Shown here: one piece after another, positions 34,442-48,671 of the stretch
Numbering within the stretch: the first letter of the stretch is position 1
How the letters are laid out: each line of letters starts with the position of its first letter
Origin: Diprion similis
Lineage: Eukaryota; Arthropoda; Insecta; Hymenoptera; Diprionidae
Assembly (NCBI RefSeq): GCF_021155765.1
Contig: NC_060115.1
Coordinates: 9,280,493 to 9,344,492, forward strand
Direction: 5' to 3'
Length of the DNA: 64,000 nucleotides
Position numbers and translations under genes: made by a program
Notes under the pieces: model-generated
The model's input: the letters and a program-made list of their open reading frames with translations, nothing else
What the model was told of the DNA's origin: nothing
Databases searched by the model: none

Positions 34442-37400
34442 ACGCGCAGGCATACGGTACCGAAATGCCGGAGAATAAGCCCACGGGGCCAACCAACTGC
34501 CGGCTTCATCGCTCTCTCGCTTACCGTACGTAACGTATGATATTAACGTGTTCGTGTGGGTGCCCAGAATCTAAAAATAACCGGACGTTTAATATATTCT
34601 CGAAGAAGGAACGACGACGCCTCTCTTTCCTCTTTCCTCTTTCCTCTTTCCTCTTTCCTCTTTCCTCTTTCCTCTACTCTACTCTTGTCAGTGCTCGACG
34701 AGATAAGATTCTTCGATCTCGCCGAATTGCTCCACAAGCGCATACCGTTTCTGTCGATTAACACTAACGCGAATACATTAGGGTGGGTCGAAAAAGAAAA
34801 TTATGATTTTTTTTCATTTTTTACTTTCTTACTGTGGAAATATCAATTCAGATGATGAAAAACAAATTCTGGTAAAGTTTGAGATCTTAATAGGTATTAA
34901 TATCAGGAGGTGCCTAGTCGTGATTTTTAATTTCCCGTTTAAATAACGCGGGACATTTTTTTTTGTCTTTATTGTGTGGAATTTTATTGCGTTCTAACGA
35001 ATTAGCTTTTTGTAGAAGTCAATAAATGTTCTTGTAAAACGTAAAAAATCATATTTTTTTTGTAAAGTTTATCAAGTGTTCTTTGGTAAAACGTCAAAAT
35101 TTTTACTAAATACTAATAATCGTAAGAAAAATTGATTATTCGTTTCAAAACATGACAACTTTTTAGAAAATATTCATAAACGTAAGGAAAATTGATTTGG
35201 AAATTTGAGATGACAGGTTTTCACGTGTATTTAAGTTTAGAGAATCATTGGTATCTCGAAAATTGGCGACGACGCTTCTTTTCAGAGTAAACTTTCCTTT
35301 GACTTTTGGTTCTGGAATCGTTTCTTCGTTTTTAAAAATTGATAAAAATTATCAATTATCTGCACTACGAATTTTTACAACTATTTATTGACACAATTTT
35401 CGTAACCTTCGTAATATGCGTTCATTTTCAAGGCTTGAGAAAATCAAAGATCAGTAAAGAGAAGTTGACGATGAATTTGTTTTTTTTTTTTTTTTTTCTG
35501 CTGCACAAAAAAAAAACTTGCTTCAAAATCTAATAATTGAGTTGGCACGGAATGGCCTCTAGATATATATATATATATATATATATTAGGGTGCTTCATT
35601 TGAAACGAAAAATTTTTTTTTTTCGCGGACACATAAAAATTTTGTTCCTTCTATCGAAAAAGAAATTCCCTAAAAATTTGAGCCCTTAATCTTAATTTCA
35701 AGTGGTTCCTCTCGATCGATGTATATTACCCATTTAAATAACATGTAATTCATGATTTTTTCAATTTAAATTAACATAGCTCCGTTTGATTTCATGGTAT
35801 TTCATCGCGATTAGTCAGAATTTGTAGTACAAAAAATATGTTAGTGGGTACTTTCAAAGACTGTCACTAATATACTACAAAAAAAAAACTGTATATACAT
35901 ATACACATATATAATAATATAAACAATAATAACGCCACTCTGTACATATCTGTATAGGTACATATCTCCTGCTTCATATCATAATAACCAAATTGCGAAG
36001 AATTTGCAAATTGTAAACGTACACGGGAGGCCTCTCGCAGTTTTTTTTTTGTCTGCGGAATTCGTCCGTATACATAATAAACAATGTATAATACATTTTG
36101 TTTAACGCACTGCAGAGTTCTATACATACAGTGTTATGCATAAGTAGGGGTTGGTGGGTGGTCGTAGGTATTATCATATACTGTCGGTGTATGGGGTAGC
36201 TGATTTTTTTAAACACAGATGGCTCGCAGATGCCATCGCTGCATCTCGAACGCGCGTTTATTATTCGATCACCTTACACACTGGGAGCTTCCATTAATCA
36301 CGTGAGACTCACGGCGGGTGAGGAGGGGAGGGTACTTGAAAAGATCACGATCGATCACATTGGCTCATGGGGAGGGGGTGTCTCGAGCAATGTCACGTGA
36401 TTTATTTTTTTCTGTGTTTTTTTTTTTTTTAATTTTATTTTTATTTTTATTTTTGTTTTTTACATTTCTTCCCAATAAATAATTAATGGATTTGAGTTAA
36501 ATTTTAGTTTTCCCTTTCAATGAAGTTTATTATTTTCTTCGGTGCAGGAGGAGAAGGGGTTCAACCGATACCTCGAATCATGATCGGTCACGGATCAGTG
36601 GGGGGGGGGTTAAAAAAATTACTTGAAATCGGATCTCGTGATTAATGAACGTCTCCACTGACAAGGAATATTACTTGTAACCATCAGAGGCGCGATGATT
36701 CATTCCCAAATTCGTGTTGATAATACCGCCACGCAGATGATTTAACGGGGAGAAATATTATGTGTTGCATAATAAACATGGATCTATATATATATATATG
36801 AATGTACAGTACAATATTATTTATTATATATGTGTATTGAATGAAAACAAGGTAAATGACAAAATTTTAAAAATTAAATCAAAAAATAAATGAACTTACT
36901 AGTCTCTCACTATTTTTTTTTTTTTTTTTTTCTTCAATTCGTTTTTCTGGAAATTCTTACCGTCCCCAATTCAACGCGACTGATTTTCTTTTCTTTTCTT
37001 TTCTATTCTTTTTTTTTTTTTCTTCACTCTCGAGCGTGACATTGACACAACCAATTTCTTGTTACTATAATGATTATATTTATGTACCTATAAATTTAAC
37101 TTACTTTTGTTTACGTCTTTATGTACACGTAATACATAATATATATATGTAATATGTATGAGTGATTCAATCAAAAAACTTGAAAGCGATCCAGGTATAC
37201 GCATGTTCATATAAAATACTTATACCTATATATGTATATACATATATACACGGCGGGGGGGTTGTCGACTGCGGTATAGATATATTATATATATATATAT
37301 ATATCTAAGGTAAACTTGTACGCAGGTATGATAGCTGGTATATGAGTATAGAGAAAAAGCGAGCGAGAGAGAGAGAGAGGGAGAGGAACAGAGCATATCG

Positions 37401-38237
37401 TGGCGAATATATGTATAGAGGAAAGAAGTCCCTGACACAAATTGCGTAGCCCCCCCCCCCCCGCCCCCCTTTCCCGCCACAAAGCATTGAGGAATGTATC
37501 CCCAAACTTGGAAATTTGATACATTCTCACGGCATTACTACGACCATCAGATGTCACCACGTGTATTATGCAATATTTTATGTTATAAAATGCGCGTTCG
37601 CCCTGCATTTGGCAGATACCGAACGTATTTGAGAATTTCGTATGTATTTTGCCATGAGAAAAAGGAAGGAAGAAGAATAATAAATAAAAAGAAAAATGAA
37701 AAATAATCGCGGTTATCGTCGTCTCGTATAATTTAGAGAAGTTAAATGAATACAATTCTTCGATTAACGGGGGTAAAAATTTCGAAAATGAAAGGAGAGG
37801 ATATTAAAATCGTGTATAAATGTAATGTAAAATATGAAACAAGCAATTTGTGCAAATTCGTTATTCAGAACGAAAAACTTTACACTTGAATATTTTTTGA
37901 CTTTTTTGGTTTGATTTTTTTTATCTCTTGTTACGTTTTTGTTTTCCAAATTCTTCCGCCAATTTTTCGTTTTTATCATACCGATTTCAAATCGCGAAGC
38001 TTTCGATGTGCGCCTACGTATCGAACTGTTATTATTATCAATGTAATTGACGGTGAAAAATGCATTCTTCAACAATGATTCGATAAAATATATACACATA
38101 CGTATAACATAACAACAACTTATGCAACCTGTTACACGCACCGTTGTCAATACCTGCTTGGTACGCATTACTACTTGCCCTTGGCTCTTCGGCAAGAATA
38201 CGTTATACATTCTACATAGGAGGTATATATATATATG

Positions 38238-38285
<48 letters not shown>

Positions 38286-39825
38286 CATGTGTACAATAAT
38301 TTATATATAATATTATACTAACTAAATGCTTCAAATGTTTTTGCAATTATGAAAATTCAGAGGGAATTCTACATATGACAAAAGTCGATTCTTCTTTTTC
38401 CTATTCTTATTTTACGCGTTTTTAAAATTTTTATTTAAATGAATTATTTTTTTCTCAATTTTCTCTTCATTTATCTCCTCTCTCTTAATTTTGAAAAATT
38501 GCTTTGTGCTCTACCTACGCTTACATATTTGTATGTAGCTGTAGCTTTTTGACGAGAATGCGTATCTCTATATACTCGTGTAAGATACAGATGCGGATTG
38601 TAGTGTAGTGACGACAAAAATACTGGGTCACTGGTCGGTTAAAGTGAACGTGTTTTCTTTTTCTTTCTTAGTGTCCACGTTGTACGTTCATCGTAATAAT
38701 TTTTTTATTTATAAATCATACGCTAAATCGTCTTGTCACTTGCAGACGGTTTATAATTCGACGTTTCGTATTGTAGACGCGGGGTTTTTTTTTTTTTTTT
38801 TTTTTTTTTCATTTTTTCATTCTTCATTTTTAGCTCTAACGTCCAAGTATAATGACATAACATAACATATATATTAAATGCAATTAGCAACAAGCGAACG
38901 ATGCTTTTTTGCCTTTTTTTTTTAAGACCGTTTTTATTTTTTCCTCTTCATACGTACAATATCAGTAATAACGATTATCTCAAGCAAATAAAAAAAAATT
39001 ACATATATATATATATACATACGACCGATTTTGGAAAATTGGAAAGTTTGTTTGATTTCGTTTCATTCTGTTTGGCAAAAAAAATAAATAAATAAATAAA
39101 CAAATAATAAAGAAATAAGAAACAAAAGTCAGTGTTCCAGTAAAATTAACGTTTCGACAAAAATATTATGCAAAGTTATTGGATAGTAAAAAACACACAG
39201 AATGATGTAATAATAATAATAATAACAATAATAATAAATAAAATAAAATTTCTTAATTGATTTGATTAAAAAAATTTTTTAAATATTTATTAAGTTATGT
39301 ATCATATTTCCTCACGTCTGTATAAGCGTGGGTTTGCAGACGAATTTAATAGTCCCGGAGAATCCCGCGTGTAATAATAAAATTGTCAAACCACGAGAAA
39401 ATTGAAAAGTAGGTAGGTTTCTCACGCTCGTCGAATTTCATTAATACAATGAATAAAAAAAAAAGAGAAAGAAGAAAAAGAAAGACCCAAGAAAGAAAAA
39501 AAAAAAGAAACAGACACGCGTGCGCGAAAATACAGAAAGTAAACGGAAGTTGAAGAGATAAAAACAGTCCAAACGATCATAATAAACAAAATCACAATGA
39601 TGATGATGACGACGATGATTATAAGTGGAATATAAAAAAAAAACGTACTTAAACACTCGAGATCGGTGAAATTGGAACAAGACTCGACGTTGCGGGCAGT
39701 ATAACGAAAGTTTTTCGCGAGCTGCGATATTTGCAAATCACATGTCTGACGGATTTTCTCTGCAGATTGTATGCGAAAAAGAAAGAAAGAAAAAAAAAAC
39801 TTGTACAACGTATCAAGTATTCGTT

Positions 39826-39898
<73 letters not shown>

Positions 39899-40403
39899 AT
39901 TTTTGCCGTCGATCAAAGCAATCTAAAACCAAAAAAGAAAAAGAAGAAGAAGAAGAAAATTTAAAAGTTTATAAAAAGTTGAAAAAAAAAATTTGACAGA
40001 AAAGTTAGTAAACTAAAAACTTTCTTCGTATAAAAATCGTGCGAGAATCATTCGATCGTTTGATCGGTTAAATTTCTCGTCAAACTTTATACTGCATTAA
40101 TTTAATCGAAACATAGGATAAGAATTATCATCCGTACAACCCGGAGCAGATTTCAGATTAAAACGAGGCTGCGTGCAGCACAAATACGCGTATCACTTCC
40201 GCAAGGAATGTGCCCAGGTTTCACTCGCATTCTTGTCTTGTCCTTATACCAGTTTATAAAAGCCGTTCGTATTCTACACCGAGATCATAAGAGCCGGTGC
40301 AATGCATGCAGGTTACTGTCGTGCCATACGCCGCAGGATTCCTTCCTTCCTTTACTGCCTTTAACTCGCAGTAATTTATATACATTATGAGTAAACGTAT
40401 ATC

Positions 40404-40436
<33 letters not shown>

Positions 40437-41398
40437 ATGTGTATGTGTGGGTGAGTGGGTGGGTGGATATGTTTCACACACGTGTTACACCGAAGGATAA
40501 GAGAAAATATTTATACAAGTACCTATAACGCCGGGTGGGAAAGTTTTTTTGGTTGTTGCTTTTTTTTTTTTTTTCCTTCTCTCTTCCCCCGTTTTTACTC
40601 CGACAAAATTCGTCTTTATTACGTAGATATACATGTGCAACTATTTAATTTGTTATTTGTATGCGTATATGGTGCGTTAGTCAGTTTGCAAAGGGAATTT
40701 TTCGTGACGACGCGCGACGCGACGCGACGAGACGAGTCGCTTTCTCTCGCGGCAAAGAAGCTGCTCCCTGCATTCCTTATTCGAACTTTGCGATATTGTT
40801 ACATGTATGTATTATACATATATATACGTGCCGACAATTTCCGTTTCTCTCGCTGCAACTTATTAAATATATATGTATATATATATATGTATTATGTATA
40901 ATATCGTGTATTATATATGAATACGGGAAATTATGTATCACACTACTGAGATTCCTGGATGAAAAATCTGTTCTCCGATGGTTGATTGCTAGAGCAAAGA
41001 AAAAGAAAAAAGATAATATTCGATGAGAGAAACGTGATTCGGAATTATATGCGATAAAAATTTGAACGCTTATTGTTTCTATGCGTTAATCTTATAATTA
41101 TATTTTCGGTTATCTAGATCTACAATTGATCGCAAATCGATCCTAATAAGGCGCAGTTGTGCAATGAGAATATTTTATACCCTGTACAACACTTATACTT
41201 ATAAAAGTCTGGATCCTCATCGATACTCAAAACTCGTGCGCATCGCGTGATGCTTCTATATATAGTAATTCGTCATTTTTAACGAGATTTAAAACCGCCT
41301 TCATATACAATCGATTCACTGATAAAATTATCGGGCGGGAAGTTTTGCTTTATCGTAACCGATTTCGTACAGTATAGAGTCAGTTTAGAATTATTGAC

Positions 41399-41463
<65 letters not shown>

Positions 41464-44400
41464 CGATTCATTGACTGAAGAATGTAGTAACATAGATGGA
41501 AAGTCTAGAAAAAAAGAAATTAAACGATGTAAAATATGACAAACGTCGTTGTTTTTGGGGAGATGAAAAAAAAAATTCAAGCTTATCGATACAACTCGTT
41601 TTTTGTTTGTTTTTTCTTCTTACATTGACTGGAGGTACGTAATACAATCGGAATTTTGATCGTTATCTATCGATATATACTTATAATAATACGCGATGAC
41701 GGCAAGGTCGTTTGAATTTTTTCAGTCACATTGTCGGTATTTCCGTTTATTATAGGTATACGATATTATCGCGTCATCTGATTACTTGTTTTTTTTTTTT
41801 TTTTTACCTTTATCATTAGCACGCGTTTGATGTGATCGAATTTTCTTACTATATGTAGAATAAATTATCATTATTATTATTGTTGTTGTTGTTGTTGTGC
41901 GAAGTGATGCTGCGTTGGAGACTGTATTACCTGATAATTAAAATTGCCATTGAAGTTTTAAGCACGCTTAAGGAAAAAAGAAAGAAGTTGTGTTATTACG
42001 CAGAAGTTATTATATATCGTTGTGTTTGAAGAAGGTGTATTTGCGTAAATTGAATATATTTTAATTATTTGCGTATGCTTTGAATATTCATGAATTAATT
42101 ATACGAAATAGACCAAGAATCCTGAAATAGAGGTGCGTTCGTTTGTTTTTATAATGTATATATATATATATATATATATAATAGAAGGTACATTTATAAA
42201 CTAAAAAAAAAACAAAAACACGTTTAATACGGGTTTTAAAAATATTTTCATTCGATTGGAGGGAAATCGAGTTGTTATATAATATAAAATTTATATTGAT
42301 GATATCATTTTTCTCACTCATCGAAATACGATGATTATATTTTGTCATCGATTTCGTGTACATACATAAAGAAATACATGACACGAATGATACGCGTTTA
42401 ATGATCTTATGTGAAGTTCGGTTTCTACAGAATTTTGGAAAATTCGAATTTTGTATAATCAAAAGAAAATCTACTCCCCGTATATTTTGTACACAAGTTT
42501 AAATTTCTTACACGCGTACGGATGTGTGTGTGTGTGTGTGTGTGTGTGTTTGTCTCCCTGCAAACAGAGATCGCGTGTTTTTCGATGACGCAATCACGAC
42601 GGAATGTAGGGTCAGAAAGTTGGAATCTTTGTGGCGGGGGAGATACGGTTCTTCAATGTAAGCACGCCGGTTAATAGAATTAACGCTCTTTTGCGTCAAA
42701 TGAATTATTCCACTGTTCGTGTAATCGATATACATATAATATAATGAAACGCGGAGAAGACGATTCAAGTTTTTTTTCTTCCCCTAATTTTATTTTTATT
42801 TTAATATGCAAGTACATAATAATTTTTTTTAGTATTATTCTCAATATATTACAGACGCCAATTGAAATTCAGATTCACATCGAGACATGTGCTTGATCGA
42901 AAAATATTTGCATATTATACATATATATATGTACTTGTGAAAATATGTCTGTTTAGCCTACGCATATTACGCTGCCCCGTGATTGCGGCTTATGATTAGC
43001 TGTACAGAAATTTACAGGCCTTACTTGTCAAGTATAGGAACTACGAATCGCGTACATACCTATATATACATATATATGTATACATATATATCTCTGTCGG
43101 AGATGACATTTGATCATTTCTTGGAACCGAACGTCATATTATATTATACATACATATTATACGCGAAAGATTATTATGTACATTTTTTAACTACCGACTA
43201 GCCAGTCAGCCGCCGTTTCATTTCTCTCGTCTCGATCTTTGTTGGTTGTTTTTTTTTTGTTTCTTTTTTTTTTTTTGTTTTTCGTTTGCCAACATTCGTT
43301 TTTACTCTCTCAAATACTTAGACACTCATATTATACACATCACTTTTATATATCTTCACAGATTGATTGTATTTATGTATAAATCATTTATATATATATA
43401 TCTATAAATATGTATATATAGATATCATGCACGGCGACAAAGCAGCGTGGAAAAAATAATCATCTCTGTAATTATATGTATACTTGTATTCGTATGTACA
43501 AGACTTACGCAATAAAAATTCTGTGACGTCAATATACAATCTTCGTATAACAAGTTCACGGTTAATTCAGAATTTAATCTAACCGACGGGTTGTTAGAGA
43601 AATATTACTGTTTATATGATAATACAAATCGAGTTACGAGGAACTTTGAATTTTTTCAAGCGTATCTTTGGCAACGAATAAAGTTTTGCTTCGTTCCTTC
43701 GAAATTATTGATAACAATAAGTAGAAAAATAATAATAGAAGAAAAATAATTTCGAATTGTAGCACAAAAATTATCGGGTTACAGTTTAGTGAAAGATATG
43801 AATGCATGACTTGTTCGTTCTTGTGCAATTTAAAATTTTAACGTTTCTTTCGAAAGTTCAAATTGTAAAAAATTTTCCGTCATTAGACTGGTAAATTGTG
43901 ATTTTTTTTTTCTCTTTTCCCCTTTTCTTTCATCACACAATGTCGATAAAATCAATATGAATCTATCAACTCTAATATATCGGTTAATTTATTTGAACAC
44001 ATTTTCCTGTTGTTCGAATTTTTATTTGATTCTTTATTTATTTATTTATTTTCTTTCGTATCGTATCTATTAGCTGATTATATAGCGTATATACAATAGT
44101 TCAAAGTAATTTATTCCGCTCTCTCCAAGTCGTCTTGCACTTGAATCGTGGAACCGGGTATATAATCAACGAGCTGGCATCACACCTTGTAATTAGTCTA
44201 ATGCATGCGCCATATTACATGGACGAGGTATAAGGTAAATTGTATGCAAACAATTCTCAGACCATTATATCACGGATACCGGCGTAATTGTCTTTTACTG
44301 CACGTGTAACATGCCTCCCGGTATATAAGAATTGCTGGCTGCTGCTGCTGCTGCTGCTGCTGACTCGACGTAAAATAATTCAAATCTTCCTGGATACACG

Positions 44401-46655
44401 TGCATCAGCAGCAGCGCAAGTTCACAGATTAATACATAATATATGTATAAAAAATATGCATCATGAAAATCAAAATTATCGTAGAAACGAGATAATTGAT
44501 TATAATATAATTAGAATTGATATTAATGTTTGTAAAAATACATCGGGATCGAAAAATATCGAAAAAAAGATGTTCTCTTGTTGAATTTGAACGATTATCA
44601 TTATTTTTGGTCTTTACGTTTTATACAATAATATTCATTATAAGAGATAGTAATATTAATAATTAATAAATACGTTTGAAAAGAAAGCGAAAGTTATTAA
44701 TTTAATGTTTAATATTTTGCTCAGAATTATATTCATACGCGGATGCGAATGATTAGGTAAATATTTATATAATAATAATAATAATATGTAAATGAATATC
44801 GGTTGTTACAAATAATTGCACAGCATTCGAAAATAATAAAACGAAAGTTAACCCTAAGCTTAACCCTAACCCTATAACCCTATAACTGTAACCTGAGCCA
44901 ACGAAACGAGACGAAAACTAGGAATTAATAGAAGGCGAAGTAAAGGGATTGCAGCTGAAGAAGGGTTCCCGCGAGATGTAAATATTTGACCCTATATACA
45001 TGCCCGTCATGTATATATGTATATATGTGTGTGTATAATATACGGAATTATACTTACTTACGAGGCAGGTGCTGCCTGCAGGTTTTTCTTACTGCTTGCC
45101 TACTTTTTTTCTATCTTAATTGTTTGTTTGTTTTTTTGTTTTTTTTTTCGTTTTCTCCTCCTTTTCCCTTTTCTCGACTCTCAATTTCATCTCGGTTATT
45201 TAAATCTATCCACGTTATGTTCGGATGTGTATAGGTATTTATACGATATATATGTATAACATTTTTATCATATATATACATATACATATATACCTATATA
45301 CGATAGAATACATATGAGGAAGAAAAAAAATTATGTCCAAAAGTGAACGGCTGAGGAGATACGAATTCGAATTTTTCCTGTACCTACTATTTTTCCTTGT
45401 GTTAAATTCTTGTGTAATGTTTTTTTTTTTTCTTTTTCTTTTTTTGTTTTCATTTTTTTTTATTTATTCACAATATTTATAATAATCTTTCAAATTTGTT
45501 GAACATTTTTCATGTACGTAAGATCGTTTAACCTTCGAGCGTTTCTTCGTAACGCTATTGCGGCGCCGCGGAATGTCAAGGCGAAAACACCGCCGTCAAA
45601 TATATATATGTATGTATATGTATGTATGTATGTATGCATGTATGTATGTATTTAAAGTAAATAATTAATCGAAGTTCACTTAGAGCCCAGCCAGCAAACC
45701 TTAAACAACGAATATCCGCAGCTCGCACGTGATAACATGCAGATTGCGATACGCCGATCGTTTAACACGCGAGTTGTGATCAAAGTCGAGCTCTTCTATC
45801 TTGTGACGCTTTTTATTCAGCTCCTAAGTATCCTCAAAGTAGATCAAATATTCATATAATTTGATTTGTATGATAGTTGGCGGTACGATAATCGCTGTAT
45901 TGTAAAATGCATGTGTTCATAAATTTTATAACCCGAATAAATAAATGAATTTTATACAAGCAGAAAAACAGATTGGATATAAATTTGAGAAATATAAATT
46001 TCTTGTATTGTTCGTTGTTTTTTTTTTGTTTTTTTTTTTTTTTTTACTCACTTTTCAATTACTCGTTTCACATTTTTAACTTCTAAACCAAAAAACTTGC
46101 TCGATTTTCGATTTTTAACAAGAAATTTATTAGAAAAAAAATATCTCGTGCATCGTACACATCCATATTGCACAGTTATTACGACATTCAGTATCTTTGT
46201 TATATACCATTTTTTAATCGGGATGTTAAAAACTGCGATTCGATGTGCCCTTGGCCTTACTATACGATTCGCGATTTCCAATTCGATTATATTATAGGTA
46301 TATTCTTACGTCTGTATATAATTTATATTTATTTACACACGCACACACGCACACACGTGTACGTACGAATATATGTATATATATATATGCGTATACCCTA
46401 GGTACAGACCTTCGGTCTTTATTTGTAACTCTTGAGACTCTATACGTTATACGCAAGTGATCATAGGTCGAAAACGACGACTAACAAAAAGACGGAGACG
46501 CGTATTGAGCTTGGTATGCCAAGGCCGTCGTCTTCGGTACCATTATAATCGGTATACGTACACGTAAATACGTTATAATATACGTATATATATATATATA
46601 TATATATATATACTATTAACGCAGTAATACACTTTGCAGGTGTATAACTTGCGCG

Positions 46656-46688
<33 letters not shown>

Positions 46689-48602
46689 TCATGATATGCA
46701 CATTGTACACATTTAACGATAGTAGGAGGAGGGATCTCAACGAGACACCGAGGCGTGCGTCATTTATATTGCAGGGCGGGAATTTTCATGTTTCGTTAAT
46801 TTTTCGTCACGCGGTTATGTTCCTATAGATTTATTTTCGATTCTTTCCTTTCCTCCCTATCTCTCTTTCTCTCTCACTTATTGTTAGTATTTGTCTTCTT
46901 CTTTCAAAGCTTATTATCGGTTCGTTATTGTTGTTGTTGTTCTTTTTTTTTTTTTTTTTTTTTCTTTTTTGTTTCAATTCTTTTCTAGATTTTTGTTGAA
47001 TTAAAAAACTGTGACTAAACGTGCTGTAACACGTAGCAATACGCAGAGACTTGCAATATGAGCATAAACATTGTCTGTATTGTATTAGTTTAGGTTGATG
47101 AATGAATTTTTTTATTTTTTTTTTATTTAGGTTTTAATTTATTTATATGAGAAATGAATTATATTTTATACATGTATAATCATATCAGTTTCATGGATAA
47201 TACAAGAGATTCGTGTTTGTATCAATTGAAATCAGTAGATCTGTATGTATAATGTTCGTGAAGGAAAAAGTGTTGTTTGAAGTGGAAATAGAAGTTCAAA
47301 AGAAGAACGAAATTACAAAAGAAAAGGAAAGAAAAAAAAAAAAAAATACTCGCAGTGTTCATACGTCTATCTAATTTTGTAAAATTCTGAAAGAATGAAA
47401 AACTGACAGAAAATGTCGATTACAGAAAGAAAAAAAAAAGAGAGAGAGAGAGTGAGAAATTCCCTCCCCTTAAATTGATACACCTTCGTTCATAATATGT
47501 ACGGAAAATCAAGTCGTATTATAAGGTATTGAAAATATTCTTCGAAGAATGTGTTCAAGAATGTATTTATTTCGAGAGTCGATGTATCAGATTACTTCTT
47601 ATAATACCTACGTATATAGATATACTTTTAAATACATACTGGGGAAATAAGCCGTGGTTCGAAATATATTCTGCGAAATTATCTCTGCACACTGATATAT
47701 ATATATACATATATATATGTACTTGTTATTACAACCTTACCGCAGTGAAACTTTTATTTAAACATTTTTCTGAGATTGGTGTGAAAATCATTTTTAACCC
47801 AAAAAGTTTTTACACACACACACGTACGCGTGACTCGCCAATTCTGTTTTTTAAATTTAAAACTATCGAGAAAAAAAGTGAAAAATAAATAACAAAAGTT
47901 TGTGTAAAATCGCAGAGATTTTCGAATTTGTTTTTTTTTTTTCCTTTTTCCTTTTGTTTGTTTGCTTTTGTTTTTGTCGTTATCTTTATCTGATGAAATT
48001 TTCTCACGTTATTACAGGTTTACTAAGCCCCAAACCTTCGCGGACTGCATTGGCAATGAACTTCCACTTGGATGGGAAGAAGCTTACGATAAGCACGTTG
48101 GAGCTTATTACATCAATCACGTTAACCGTAAGTACATATATATACTTCTTACTTTTACACGCTTTTACACTCTTTCCAAATACGTGTTACGTTTTTTTCC
48201 TTTTCCTTTTTTTTTTTTTATTATTTATAATATACCGAAACGGCTTGTTTTATCCCCTCCCCCCTTTTTTTTTTATAACTTTCAATTCAATTATCACTAT
48301 GAGGAAATAATATTGTTCTATTTTCATGGAAGTTTTTGAAAAGATTTTTACAAAAAATTTTTACAAAAAATGCAACAATTTACAGTAATTTCGAGACGCA
48401 GGAGGAAGTGAATCAACACTTGAGAACGTATGTGCATGCTTTTCGCGGTAATTTATCGAGTGTGTTTTACGCCTTATTTTCATCTCCGCACTCCGTAGCT
48501 CGCTACTATATCTATGTATGTACACGCATATACACATGCATGTAATATCTCTCTACACGGAATTAACCCACCGAGAGTGATTTGCTGTCCAGCATGATAT
48601 AG

Positions 48603-48671
<69 letters not shown>

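Larger units (their letters stand above)
34141..48017 (+). other. kibra intron 1, 3' part
   Basis: No coding sequence is supported. The stretch has purine and pyrimidine tracts (34149-34675), two related AGGGTG-headed repeat fragments (34777-35000 and 35586-35830), many (TA)n tracts, a (GCT)n tract and a telomere-like patch. A CpG-containing patch with GCGGCGCCGCGG at about 45559-45570 stands out against the AT-rich background but has no gene attached. Confidence 0.6.

Noticed and set aside
39422..39996. Frames rich in Tyr-Ile repeats
   Set aside because: They are translations of (TA)n tracts; the same applies around 41279-41464, 48553-48816, 53251-53661, 61008-61349 and 63456-63787.
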